64,000 bases of DNA, from NCBI GenBank assembly GCA_041391965.1, contig JAWKMZ010000001.1, positions 535,307 through 599,306 on the forward strand. The letters run 5' to 3'. Made by a program: the position numbers and the translations under genes. The DNA comes from JAWKMZ01 sp041391965. Lineage in GTDB: Bacteria > Bacteroidota > Bacteroidia > Flavobacteriales > Flavobacteriaceae. The notes below the pieces were generated by a model. That model saw only the letters and a program-made list of their open reading frames with translations, did no database searches and was not told the origin of the DNA. Each line of letters starts with the position of its first letter. The stretch's first letter is position 1. This document shows, one piece after another, positions 41,104-49,935 of this stretch.

Positions 41104-41268
41104 TTTAATCATCCTTATCCTTGCTATTATGTTTAGTCCTCTCCTATTTTTTACAATTTTAGGAATCAATCAATCGGATTAGAAAAAGCAAAAATTTATT
41201 ATATTATCATTGTAGTTTATTTAATTATTGGATTGGGAATTTGTGGAAGTATTATTAGTGGACTTTAA
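41102..41268 (+). pseudogene. Frameshifted paralogue of the small membrane protein that follows
   Basis: In the gap after the radical SAM gene, frame A reads D-L-I-I-L-I-L-A-I-M-F-S-P and then G-I-N-Q-S-D-stop. Frame B continues I-G-L-E-K-A-K-I-Y-Y and ends G-L-G-I-C-G-S-I. Joined, they align with the intact neighbour (IVLAIMFGPP ... GLGFCGSMML). The break falls at AATCAATCAATC (41164-41175), a short tandem repeat prone to slippage. No start codon for frame A is evident. A sequencing error would also explain it. Confidence 0.65.
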
Positions 41269-41277
41269 TTGAAACAT

Positions 41278-41478
41278 ATGAAATTATTATTTATAGATGC
41301 AGACTATACAGCCATATTTATTATTGTTTTGGCTATTATGTTTGGACCTCCAATATTGCTTGGAATTATTGGGTTGAGCTATCGAAATACGAACAAAAAA
41401 ACAGCAAAAGTATTTTACATTCTTGCTGTTACCTATTTAGTATTGGGTCTTGGGTTTTGTGGTAGTATGATGCTTTAA
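41278..41478 (+). CDS. Small two-helix membrane protein
   Basis: A 66-residue protein from the ATG at 41278 (the frame also allows TTG at 41269). Two hydrophobic helices (about 11-34 and 47-64) flank a short polar loop YRNTNKKTAK. The last helix contains G-F-C-G. It is not recognised. Its frameshifted paralogue lies directly upstream and both lie behind the Lgt-like/radical SAM pair, so they may belong to that module. Its stop codon shares bases with the convergent peptidase stop. Confidence 0.6.
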   Translation: MKLLFIDADYTAIFIIVLAIMFGPPILLGIIGLSYRNTNKKTAKVFYILAVTYLVLGLGFCGSMML

Positions 41479-42701
41479 AACTTTAAATCAGCTTCCACAT
41501 GTTTTCCATTTCTATCCACCACTACTTTGGTGCTATCGCCTTTTTCAAAAACAGATAAAGCTCTCATATATGCATAAATATCAGTCACAGCGCTATCTCC
41601 TAATTTTATAACAATATCGCCTTTTAGCAACCCTGCTTTTTGAGCTGGTTTATCTTCGCTTACACCATCAATTCGCATCCCTTTGCCATCAAACATATAA
41701 TCTGGAATAACGCCTAAAGTCACTTTAAAACTTGGGGCATCATCGCTTTCGTTCTTGGTTTTTCTAAAAGAGAGTTTGCCAGCATTATTCAAATCAGAAA
41801 TCACATCAAATATATAGTTAGCAATAGCCTCCATTCCTTCATAATTTAGCTTATCTGCATCATCACTTGGTTTGTGATAATCTTCGTGCTGACCAGTAAA
41901 AAAATGCAATACAGGAATATCGTTCAAATAAAACGACGTGTGATCTGATGGTCCAACTCCAGATTCATTTTCAATCAGTTTAAAGCCTGTATTGGTAGCT
42001 TCAAGCGTTTGCTTAAAACGCGGTGAGGTTCCTATACCATAAACCGCTAAGGTGCTGTCTGGTTTAAGGCGTCCAACCATATCCATATTAATCATGTAAT
42101 TTACCTTTTTAAGGTCTAACGTTGGATGTTTTACAAAGTAATTAGAGCCTAATAAGCCTTCTTCCTCACCAGAAAATGCCATAAACAAATAGTTATTATT
42201 AGTGTTGGTGCTTTTTAATTTGGTAATCAAATTAAGCATTACAGCAACGCCACTTGCATTATCGTCTGCGCCATTGTGAATTTCTTTTTTTTCACCTCGA
42301 TAAAGTGAGTTTTCGCCACCAAAACCCAAATGATCATAATGTGCACCAATAACAATGGTATTTTCGGCTTTGTTATCAATAAAACCTATGAGGTTAGTTC
42401 CTGTTTTAGAGCTATCGGTTTTAGTAGTTGTAAATTCTACCTCGCTATGCGGATCTTTTTTTGGTTTAAAACTAAAAGTTTGGTAAAATCCATTTGTTCC
42501 TTTTGGTTGCAAACCTAAATTTTTAAATCGGGTTTCTATATACTTAGCAGCTTCATGTTCGCCTTTGGTTGCTGTTTCTCTACCTTCATAAGCATCAGAA
42601 GCTAAAACGGAAACATCTTCTTTCATACTTATATTTGGAGTTGTTTTGTTTTTGCAAGCACTTAAAAATGTCAAAAAAAACAAAGCGTATATGGTTTTCA
42701 T
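41475..42701 (-). CDS. M28-family metallopeptidase lipoprotein with PDZ domain
   Basis: Exported zinc peptidase of 408 residues from the ATG at 42701; lipobox FLSAC at 12-16. The M28 domain holds the metal ligands in GAHYDHLG, HNGADDNASGVA, SGEEEGLLGS, NMDMVGR and the last histidine in SDHTSF. A C-terminal PDZ domain (about 320-408) has the carboxylate loop followed by AQKAGLLKGDIVIKLGD. This pairing resembles periplasmic aminopeptidases of the family; substrates are unknown. The start at 42722 is less likely because the -7 element lies at 42724-42731. Confidence 0.9.
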   Translation of the reverse strand: MKTIYALFFLTFLSACKNKTTPNISMKEDVSVLASDAYEGRETATKGEHEAAKYIETRFKNLGLQPKGTNGFYQTFSFKPKKDPHSEVEFTTTKTDSSKTGTNLIGFIDNKAENTIVIGAHYDHLGFGGENSLYRGEKKEIHNGADDNASGVAVMLNLITKLKSTNTNNNYLFMAFSGEEEGLLGSNYFVKHPTLDLKKVNYMINMDMVGRLKPDSTLAVYGIGTSPRFKQTLEATNTGFKLIENESGVGPSDHTSFYLNDIPVLHFFTGQHEDYHKPSDDADKLNYEGMEAIANYIFDVISDLNNAGKLSFRKTKNESDDAPSFKVTLGVIPDYMFDGKGMRIDGVSEDKPAQKAGLLKGDIVIKLGDSAVTDIYAYMRALSVFEKGDSTKVVVDRNGKHVEADLKF

Positions 42702-42723
42702 GGTTATAAGTATTAATTTCACA

Positions 42724-42731
42724 CAAAATTA
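42724..42731 (-). promoter_or_regulatory. -7 element (TAATTTTG) of the M28 peptidase gene
   Basis: An exact TAnnTTTG match on the minus strand, 23 bp before the preferred ATG at 42701. Confidence 0.5.
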
Positions 42732-42752
42732 GGTAATATTTATACAAAAAAC

Positions 42753-43853
42753 ATGAAATACATTTTTTCGCTTTTGATTACTTTCTCATTTTTATCTTGT
42801 AAAAATGAGACCAAATTAAACACACAAAAAACAGATTCTGCAGTAACTACTTCAACAGATTCTTTGATTTTTCCTGAAGAAAAACATTTCAAATCTATCA
42901 AACAAATTACATTTGGTGGTGACAATGCTGAGGCGTATTGGAGTTTTGATGACAAGCAAATCGTATTTCAATCCAACAATAAAAAGTGGAATGTAAGTTG
43001 CGACCAAATGTTTTTGATGAATGCTGATGAGACTTTTAAAGACAAAATGCCACCAATGGTAAGCACTGGAAAAGGTAGAACCACTTGTGCTTACTTTTTG
43101 CCTGATAATAAACATATTATTTACGCTTCAACACATTTAGGTGATTCGCTTTGTCCTGAAACACCTATGAAAAAAGATGGCAAATACATTTGGCCAATTT
43201 ATGACACTTATGACATTTTTGTAGCTGATTTACAAGGCAATATTACAGGTCAATTGACCAACGAAAAAGGCTACGATGCTGAACCAACAGTATCACCAAA
43301 AGGGGATAAAATTGTATTTACCTCAACCCGAAATGGCGACATTGATTTATACACCATGAATATTGATGGAAGTGATGTCAAACAAATCACTTTTGAATTG
43401 GGTTATGATGGAGGTGCTTTCTTTTCGCCTGATGGTACTAAAATTATTTTCCGTTCATCGCGCCCAAAAACCGAAAGCGAAATTGCAGAATACAAAGCAT
43501 TATTGAGCGAAGGTTTGGTGCAACCAACCCAAATGGAACTTTACATTTGTAATGCTGATGGTAGTGATTTGCGTCAATTGACTCATTTAGGAAATGCCAA
43601 TTGGAGTCCCTTTTTTCTTCCTGATGGCAAGCGTGTTATATTTTCATCCAATTTTGAAGCAGAACGTGGATTTCCGTTTAATTTATACATTATTGGTATT
43701 GACGGAAAAGGCTTAGAAAAAGTAACTCATAGCGAAACATTTGATGCGTTTCCTGTATTTTCAAATGATGGTAAAAAATTGATTTTTTCTTCCAACAGAC
43801 ATAATGGTGGAGGTCACGACACAAATTTGTTTATTGCAGAGTGGCAAGACTAA
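42753..43853 (+). CDS. TolB-like beta-propeller (PD40) lipoprotein
   Basis: A 366-residue predicted lipoprotein (lipobox FLSC, Cys about 16). After a short linker it contains five to six WD40-like PD40 repeats, such as YWSFDDKQIVFQS, PTVSPKGDKIVFTSTRNGDIDLYTMNIDG, AFFSPDGTKIIFRSSRP, SPFFLPDGKRVIFSSN and PVFSNDGKKLIFSSNR. This matches TolB/protease-associated propellers. No catalytic domain is present, so a binding role is likely. It is divergent from the peptidase gene (51-bp gap). Confidence 0.88.
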   Translation: MKYIFSLLITFSFLSCKNETKLNTQKTDSAVTTSTDSLIFPEEKHFKSIKQITFGGDNAEAYWSFDDKQIVFQSNNKKWNVSCDQMFLMNADETFKDKMPPMVSTGKGRTTCAYFLPDNKHIIYASTHLGDSLCPETPMKKDGKYIWPIYDTYDIFVADLQGNITGQLTNEKGYDAEPTVSPKGDKIVFTSTRNGDIDLYTMNIDGSDVKQITFELGYDGGAFFSPDGTKIIFRSSRPKTESEIAEYKALLSEGLVQPTQMELYICNADGSDLRQLTHLGNANWSPFFLPDGKRVIFSSNFEAERGFPFNLYIIGIDGKGLEKVTHSETFDAFPVFSNDGKKLIFSSNRHNGGGHDTNLFIAEWQD

Positions 43854-46264
43854 TTGCTTTGTTTTTCTAAACGATTGGTTTCTTGGTGCTGTGATGTACG
43901 TTGATTGGTTTGAAGGTTGGTGTTTCCAAACTTATAGCGAAAACCAATTTTAACATATCTGTCATCCACATCTGTAAAGCTGTAGTTGTCTTGGTTTAAA
44001 TAGCGTGTTGTTGCGCCATAATCGTGCATATTAAACAAGTCGCTAACTGCTAAGGAAATAATTCCTTTTTTGTTTAAAATTGATTTTGAAACCGATAGTT
44101 CCGATTTTAAAATATGCTTAACCAATATCAATCCTTGTAAGTTATCTGAGCTATAGGTTACAATAAAATTTGCTGACAAGCTATTGTCTTTTAAAAATCT
44201 AAAATTGTTCTGAAGTTGTGTAAAATTAGACCATTGATCTAATTTAACCTGACTGTTTCCAAAAGTAGCTTCTCCTTTCACATTGTAAAAAGAGGTTACA
44301 AACGATAAATACCAATTTTTTGTCATGCTAAAATTAGTCAGAAAATCAAAACCATACTCAATAGTTTTATCTAAATTAACTGGTGTATAGGCAATTAGAT
44401 TATTAGCGTTGTCTTGAATTGGTAGTTCAAAAATATTATTTCGAAGGGTTTTATGATACGCTTCAATGGTGTACGATTTAAATGAGGTTCCTAAAACAAC
44501 ATGGTCTATAAAAACTGGTTGCAAATTAGGATTACCAACCACTAAGGTATTGTCATTTAAAAAAAACTTAAACGGATTTAAACTCTGATAATCAGCACGT
44601 TCAATACTTCTTTTATAATTGGAATATACGGTAAGTTTATCGGATAAATTATAACTTATGCTTGCGGTTGGAAACCACTCCAAATAGTCTTGTTTATTGG
44701 TTTCGTGGTTTGAAATTGAAACACCTTTTACATTGGTTTGTTCGGCTCTTAAACCTAAAATAAGGCTTAGTTTTTCCCAATCTTTTGAGTAGTTAACATA
44801 GCCAGCAAAGATGGCTTCGTCATAGTTAAACGCATCTGTATTAGTTGTGTTCAACACATTTTCTCCGTTGATAATGTCGTATTGAGTAATATCACTTGTG
44901 GTTTTTATTTTGGACGTTTTTAAGCCCATTTCAAGAATGGTCGAATCATCAGCAGGTAACGTGTAGTCTGCTTGTGATGTAAAAATTTCTGTATCTTGAT
45001 TGTTTTTGGTGTTAAATTCAGTAGCTGTCATAAAACTATTATCTGCATCAAAATACTCGCTCTTTACATTTTGTTTTCGATTAAAATCATAGCTTGTATA
45101 ATGCGAATTAAACGTTAGTTTTTCTCCTTCTTTTTTAAAACGATGGATGTAGTCTAAATCAAAACCTAAGTTGTGTTTATTGTCTCTTGATAGGTTATTG
45201 GCATTAAAAAAATAGTCTAAATTTCTATCAGCATCAAAAACATTGGTTTGAGTTAATGTTTTATATTTAAAATAAGGAAGAAACAGAATGCTTGATGATA
45301 AACTCAAGGTGTTTTTATCATTAAAAGAATAGTCAAAATTGAAATTGAAATTGTGTTTTTCTGTCCAAGTATTTCGGTCTATTTTAGATTCCCAAATTTC
45401 ATTAACATCATGATTTGTATCTAAAAAGTTGGTATTATGGATGTTGTTTCTATTAATTTTTGAATCTGAATAATTATAGTTAGCAAAAAAATTGATTTTT
45501 TCAGATTTAAAAAAATGACTCATTCCTGCGTCATAACTAGCAAAAACAGCTTGTCTGTAATTAGTAAATACATTTCCTCTATAACCTGTAACTAAGTTTT
45601 TACTCATCACAATGTTTATAACTGCGCCACTTGATGCATCGTATTTTGAAGAAGGATTGGTAATTACCTCAACCGATTTTATAGAACTTGCAGAAGAGCC
45701 TTCTAAAAGCTCTACCAATTCTTCATCGGTTAAATGGACTTTTCTGTTGTTTATAAAAATGGTTGGTTTTGTGTTTTTAACCTGAATATTTCCATCTATA
45801 ACCAAAACACCAGGTGTGCTTTTGAGTACTTCAAACATATTGCCTTCACTTAAGGCTGAGTTTTCAATATTAAAAACAAGTCTATCGGCTTCTTTTTTAA
45901 CTGTTGGCTGTTTTACTATAATACTAACTTCACCAAGCGATTCTGAAGATTCTTCTAAAACCAAAGGTTCTAAATTCTCATCCTTTGTAAGCTGTATGGA
46001 TTTAAAAACATCCGTATATCCTACAAAACTTATTTTAAGAATATAGCTATCATCTTTAAGTAAATTGACTTTATAAAACCCCAAATCGTCAGTAGAAGTT
46101 CCTTTTACAATAGTAGAGTCCTGAGCCCTCATCACAATAACATTTGCATAAGACACAGGTTCATTTTGTATGTCAACTACTTTTCCAGAAATGGAATGTT
46201 CTTGACCAAAACAACTCAAAATAGAACATAAAAAAAGGGTAATAGCACTAATAAAAATCTTCAA
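43850..46264 (-). CDS. TonB-dependent-receptor-like outer-membrane beta-barrel protein
   Basis: Outer-membrane protein of 804 residues: signal peptide (about 1-20), carboxypeptidase-regulatory-like beta-sandwich (about 24-105; ISGKVVDIQNEPVSYANVIV), plug-like domain (about 110-220; LVFNIENS, INNRKV, SVEVITNPSSKYDASSGAVINIV), then a barrel in the OMP_b-brl_3 style. It ends in a polar Gln/Thr-rich tail rather than an aromatic residue. No partner SusD gene is adjacent. The imported ligand is unknown. Converges with the PD40 lipoprotein; their stop codons overlap. Confidence 0.88.
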   Translation of the reverse strand: MKIFISAITLFLCSILSCFGQEHSISGKVVDIQNEPVSYANVIVMRAQDSTIVKGTSTDDLGFYKVNLLKDDSYILKISFVGYTDVFKSIQLTKDENLEPLVLEESSESLGEVSIIVKQPTVKKEADRLVFNIENSALSEGNMFEVLKSTPGVLVIDGNIQVKNTKPTIFINNRKVHLTDEELVELLEGSSASSIKSVEVITNPSSKYDASSGAVINIVMSKNLVTGYRGNVFTNYRQAVFASYDAGMSHFFKSEKINFFANYNYSDSKINRNNIHNTNFLDTNHDVNEIWESKIDRNTWTEKHNFNFNFDYSFNDKNTLSLSSSILFLPYFKYKTLTQTNVFDADRNLDYFFNANNLSRDNKHNLGFDLDYIHRFKKEGEKLTFNSHYTSYDFNRKQNVKSEYFDADNSFMTATEFNTKNNQDTEIFTSQADYTLPADDSTILEMGLKTSKIKTTSDITQYDIINGENVLNTTNTDAFNYDEAIFAGYVNYSKDWEKLSLILGLRAEQTNVKGVSISNHETNKQDYLEWFPTASISYNLSDKLTVYSNYKRSIERADYQSLNPFKFFLNDNTLVVGNPNLQPVFIDHVVLGTSFKSYTIEAYHKTLRNNIFELPIQDNANNLIAYTPVNLDKTIEYGFDFLTNFSMTKNWYLSFVTSFYNVKGEATFGNSQVKLDQWSNFTQLQNNFRFLKDNSLSANFIVTYSSDNLQGLILVKHILKSELSVSKSILNKKGIISLAVSDLFNMHDYGATTRYLNQDNYSFTDVDDRYVKIGFRYKFGNTNLQTNQRTSQHQETNRLEKQSN

Positions 46265-46386
46265 AACAGTTAATTTATTTAAAATCGCAATATACTATTT
46301 GTTATTAACTTTATATTACGGTTTTTCCGTAGTTTTTATGAATTTTTCAACTAAAATAAAAATAACCAAAAGCTTAATAAATCCGT

Positions 46387-46394
46387 TATATTTG
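46387..46394 (+). promoter_or_regulatory. -7 element (TATATTTG) of lepA
   Basis: An exact TAnnTTTG match, 27 bp before the lepA start. Confidence 0.55.
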
Positions 46395-46421
46395 CAAAAT
46401 CTTTAAGCTTAAAGACTTTTT

Positions 46422-48218
46422 ATGAAGCACATTAGAAATTTTTGCATTATTGCGCACATTGACCATGGTAAGAGCACTTTGGCAGATAGGTTATTAGCAG
46501 CCACACAAACAGTAACTGCTCGTGAAGAAAAAGCGCAATTGCTTGATAATATGGATTTAGAACGTGAACGTGGAATTACCATTAAAAGTCACGCTATCCA
46601 AATGGAATATGAATACAAAGGAGAAAAATATATTTTGAATTTGATTGATACACCTGGTCACGTTGACTTTTCATATGAAGTATCTCGTTCTATAGCCGCT
46701 TGTGAAGGTGCATTATTAATTGTTGATGCAGCACAAAGTATTCAGGCACAAACCATTTCTAACTTATATTTAGCTTTAGAAAACGATTTAGAAATTATTC
46801 CTGTTTTAAATAAAGTAGATTTACCAAGTGCAAATCCTGAAGAAGTAAGTGATGATATTATTGAATTATTAGGTTGTGACTTAGATGATATTATTCATGC
46901 CTCTGGAAAAACAGGGTTTGGTGTTGATAAAATATTAGATGCGATTATTGAAAAAGTTCCAGCACCTAAAGGAAATCCAACCGAACCATTACAAGCTTTA
47001 ATTTTTGATTCACATTACAATCCTTTTAGAGGAATTGAAGTAATTTTTCGTGTAATCAATGGTGAAATTACTAAAGGTCAAAAAATTAAATTCATGGCTA
47101 CTGGTAAAGAATATTTTGCTGATGAAGTAGGAACCTTGAAATTAAACCAAGTTCCAAAACAAAAAATATCAAGTGGTGATGTTGGCTACTTAGTTTCAGG
47201 AATTAAAGAAGCTAAAGAGGTAAAAGTAGGTGATACCATAACCGATGCTAAGAACCCAACAACCAATATGATTACTGGTTTTGAAAATGTGAAACCGATG
47301 GTATTTGCAGGTATTTATCCTGTTGACACCGAAGATTTTGAAGACTTACGCGCTTCTATGGAAAAACTACAGCTAAATGACGCTTCTTTAGTATTTGCAC
47401 CCGAAAGTTCAGCAGCATTAGGTTTTGGCTTCCGTTGTGGTTTTTTAGGAATGTTGCACTTAGAAATTATTCAAGAACGTTTAGAACGCGAGTTTGACAT
47501 GACTGTTATTACAACTGTACCCAACGTGTCATATTTAGCTTATACCAAAAAAGAACCTGAAACACCTTTAACTGTAAACAACCCTTCTGACTTACCAGAG
47601 CCTTCAAAATTAGATAGAGTTGAAGAGCCTTTTATTAAAGCCACTATTATCACAAAATCTGATTTTGTAGGAAACGTAATGAGTTTGTGTATAGAAAAAC
47701 GCGGACAAATTACCAATCAAACTTATTTAACACCAGAGCGTGTTGAATTAAATTTCGATATGCCTTTGGCAGAAATTGTGTTTGATTTTTATGATAGATT
47801 AAAAACGGTTTCAAAAGGTTATGCGTCTTTTGACTACCATCCTATAGGAATGAGATCTTCAAAATTAGTAAAATTAGATGTGTTATTAAACTCTAACCAA
47901 GTAGATGCGTTATCAGCATTAATCCATGAAGATAATGCTTATTCCATTGGTAAAAAAATGTGTGAAAAATTACGTGAATTAATTCCAAGACAACAATTTG
48001 ATATTCCTATACAAGCAGCGATTGGTGCTAAAATTATTTCCAGAGAAACTATTAAAGCACTTCGAAAAGATGTGACTGCAAAATGCTATGGAGGTGATAT
48101 TTCTCGAAAACGTAAACTCTTAGAAAAACAGAAAAAAGGAAAAAAACGGATGCGACAAGTAGGTAATGTTGAAATTCCTCAAGAAGCGTTTATGGCTGTT
48201 TTAAAGTTGAATGACTAA
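46422..48218 (+). CDS. lepA: Elongation factor 4 (LepA)
   Basis: Translational GTPase of 598 residues, the usual LepA length, acting on stalled or early ribosomes. The G domain begins at once: AHIDHGKSTLADRL (10-24), DTPGHVDF, and NKVD (about 129-132). It is followed by domain II, the EF-G-like domains III and V, and the LepA-specific C-terminal domain (ending with KKRMRQVGNVEIPQEAF). It has its own promoter and a strong terminator. Confidence 0.97.
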   Translation: MKHIRNFCIIAHIDHGKSTLADRLLAATQTVTAREEKAQLLDNMDLERERGITIKSHAIQMEYEYKGEKYILNLIDTPGHVDFSYEVSRSIAACEGALLIVDAAQSIQAQTISNLYLALENDLEIIPVLNKVDLPSANPEEVSDDIIELLGCDLDDIIHASGKTGFGVDKILDAIIEKVPAPKGNPTEPLQALIFDSHYNPFRGIEVIFRVINGEITKGQKIKFMATGKEYFADEVGTLKLNQVPKQKISSGDVGYLVSGIKEAKEVKVGDTITDAKNPTTNMITGFENVKPMVFAGIYPVDTEDFEDLRASMEKLQLNDASLVFAPESSAALGFGFRCGFLGMLHLEIIQERLEREFDMTVITTVPNVSYLAYTKKEPETPLTVNNPSDLPEPSKLDRVEEPFIKATIITKSDFVGNVMSLCIEKRGQITNQTYLTPERVELNFDMPLAEIVFDFYDRLKTVSKGYASFDYHPIGMRSSKLVKLDVLLNSNQVDALSALIHEDNAYSIGKKMCEKLRELIPRQQFDIPIQAAIGAKIISRETIKALRKDVTAKCYGGDISRKRKLLEKQKKGKKRMRQVGNVEIPQEAFMAVLKLND

Positions 48219-48233
48219 ACGTAAAATAATTAT

Positions 48234-48268
48234 AAAAAAAACCGAAACTATCCGTTTCGGTTTTTTTT
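48234..48268 (+). terminator. Rho-independent terminator of lepA
   Basis: A 15-bp perfect stem (48234-48248 with 48254-48268; core ACCGAAAC/GTTTCGGT), 5-nt loop and an eight-T run. Confidence 0.92.
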
Positions 48269-48280
48269 GTAATTTACACT

Positions 48281-49828
48281 ATGAATAAACATATTTTTAT
48301 ATTTGTTTCCATAACGCTTTTCGCTCTAAAACTAAGGTCTCAAAATGAAGTAAATTTTGAGATTGATACGCTGCTTCATACCGCTGAGTCCTTCTACAAA
48401 ACAAATCAAGACAGTGCACTTTACTATTCGGAAATTGCTTATAATAAAGCACTAAAACTCAATAAAACAGCTATTATAGCAAAAACAATTACTTACAAAT
48501 CAACCTATCTTATTAGTAAAAAAAGGTATGATGATGCCTTAGATTTGTTAAGTTACAATCTAAAAAATAAAACTCAAATCCTGCCAAAAGACGTAGGCAT
48601 TACATATACCAACCTTGGTGCTATTTATGCCCTAAGAGAGCAACGTGATCTTGCTTTAACTAATTATTTAAACGCAATTGATATTTTTACTGAGCTTAAA
48701 GATTACAATCAGTTAGCAAGAAACTACTTAAATATTGGTGTGATATATGAAAATACAAACAAGCTAAAACAATCTGATTTTTTTTATGATAAATCCTTAG
48801 AGTATTCAAAATTAGCCAAAAATAAAGCAATTACAAGTTTACATAATGACGTAAAAGAAGACCATAAAACAAATTTTGACACCAAAATAAAAATTAGTCT
48901 TAGTGCCTTAAAAACTATTAAAAACCCCAAAGAATCAAGACTTGCCGCTGTTATTTATCATGATATGAGCAAAAATTATATTGATAACAAACAGTATGAA
49001 AACGCAATTAATAGTGCTCAAAAAGCTATCGAGATAAAAAATGCTATTGGATATGGTCAAAATTTAGATTTTTCATATTTCATTATAGGTAAATCGGAAG
49101 TTAGGTTAAAACACTATGACGAGGGAATTAAAAATTTAGAAAAGGCAATCTCTTTATCAGAAAAAAGAACACTAAAACCCTTAATGTATGACATGTTGAT
49201 TTTAGCTTATAAAAATAAAGGCGACTATAAAAAAGCCTTTGATGTTTCAGAAAAGCTAAGCAAAATAAAAGATTCTATTAATTTATTTCAAGAGAATGAA
49301 CATATTGCCAAAATTACAGCTCAATTTGAAACAGAAAAGCAGGCTAAAGAAATTTTAGAACTTCAACAAGAAAACCAAAAAAAAGCGCTGGTACTTTCTC
49401 AGCAAAATGAAAAAAAATGGCGCTTAATATCTTTAGTATTACTGCTTCTATTTGTTTCTGTTTGGTTGTTTAATCAGTATATAAAGTCTTTAAAAAAAGT
49501 AAAGCAAGTGGTGCAAGAAAAAGAGAGTATTGAAAAAAAGGTTGAAAAACCTTATATCACGCTCAATAACAAATCAAAGGTTTATCTAAAAGAACTCAAA
49601 TATATCAAATCTGATGGTAATTATTTGGAGTTTTATACACAAGATAAAAAATTGACTGACAGAAATAAATTAAAAACCGTTCTTAACGAATTACCTCCCA
49701 ATTTTATACAAATTCATAGGTCTTATATTATCAATAAAAACTATATTTCTTCCATAAATAGCACGTCATTATTAGTTGATTACAACATTGAAATTCCTAT
49801 TTCAAGAACCTTTAAAAAGAATTTGTAA
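48281..49828 (+). CDS. Membrane-anchored TPR sensor with C-terminal LytTR DNA-binding domain
   Basis: A 515-residue regulator. Signal peptide (about 1-20), then several tetratricopeptide repeats in the periplasm (about 30-340; repeated Y-x2-A-L and NLG/NIG segments), a coiled-coil (about 340-380), one transmembrane helix (about 380-398), and a cytoplasmic LytTR domain (about 425-515; KSKVYLKELKYIKSDGNYLEFY, FIQIHRSYIINKNYI). It thus combines a sensor and a DNA-binding domain in one protein, with no histidine kinase. It may regulate the kelch gene downstream, which is separated by 107 bp; this is inference. Confidence 0.88.
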   Translation: MNKHIFIFVSITLFALKLRSQNEVNFEIDTLLHTAESFYKTNQDSALYYSEIAYNKALKLNKTAIIAKTITYKSTYLISKKRYDDALDLLSYNLKNKTQILPKDVGITYTNLGAIYALREQRDLALTNYLNAIDIFTELKDYNQLARNYLNIGVIYENTNKLKQSDFFYDKSLEYSKLAKNKAITSLHNDVKEDHKTNFDTKIKISLSALKTIKNPKESRLAAVIYHDMSKNYIDNKQYENAINSAQKAIEIKNAIGYGQNLDFSYFIIGKSEVRLKHYDEGIKNLEKAISLSEKRTLKPLMYDMLILAYKNKGDYKKAFDVSEKLSKIKDSINLFQENEHIAKITAQFETEKQAKEILELQQENQKKALVLSQQNEKKWRLISLVLLLLFVSVWLFNQYIKSLKKVKQVVQEKESIEKKVEKPYITLNNKSKVYLKELKYIKSDGNYLEFYTQDKKLTDRNKLKTVLNELPPNFIQIHRSYIINKNYISSINSTSLLVDYNIEIPISRTFKKNL

Positions 49829-49935
49829 AGATTAGATTGCTAAACATGCTGTTTTTTTTGTTAGTCGTCACATTTAGATAAAATGTACGAATCTTCATGC
49901 TAATTTTAATTAAAATCTTTAATCTAAAATTTTCT

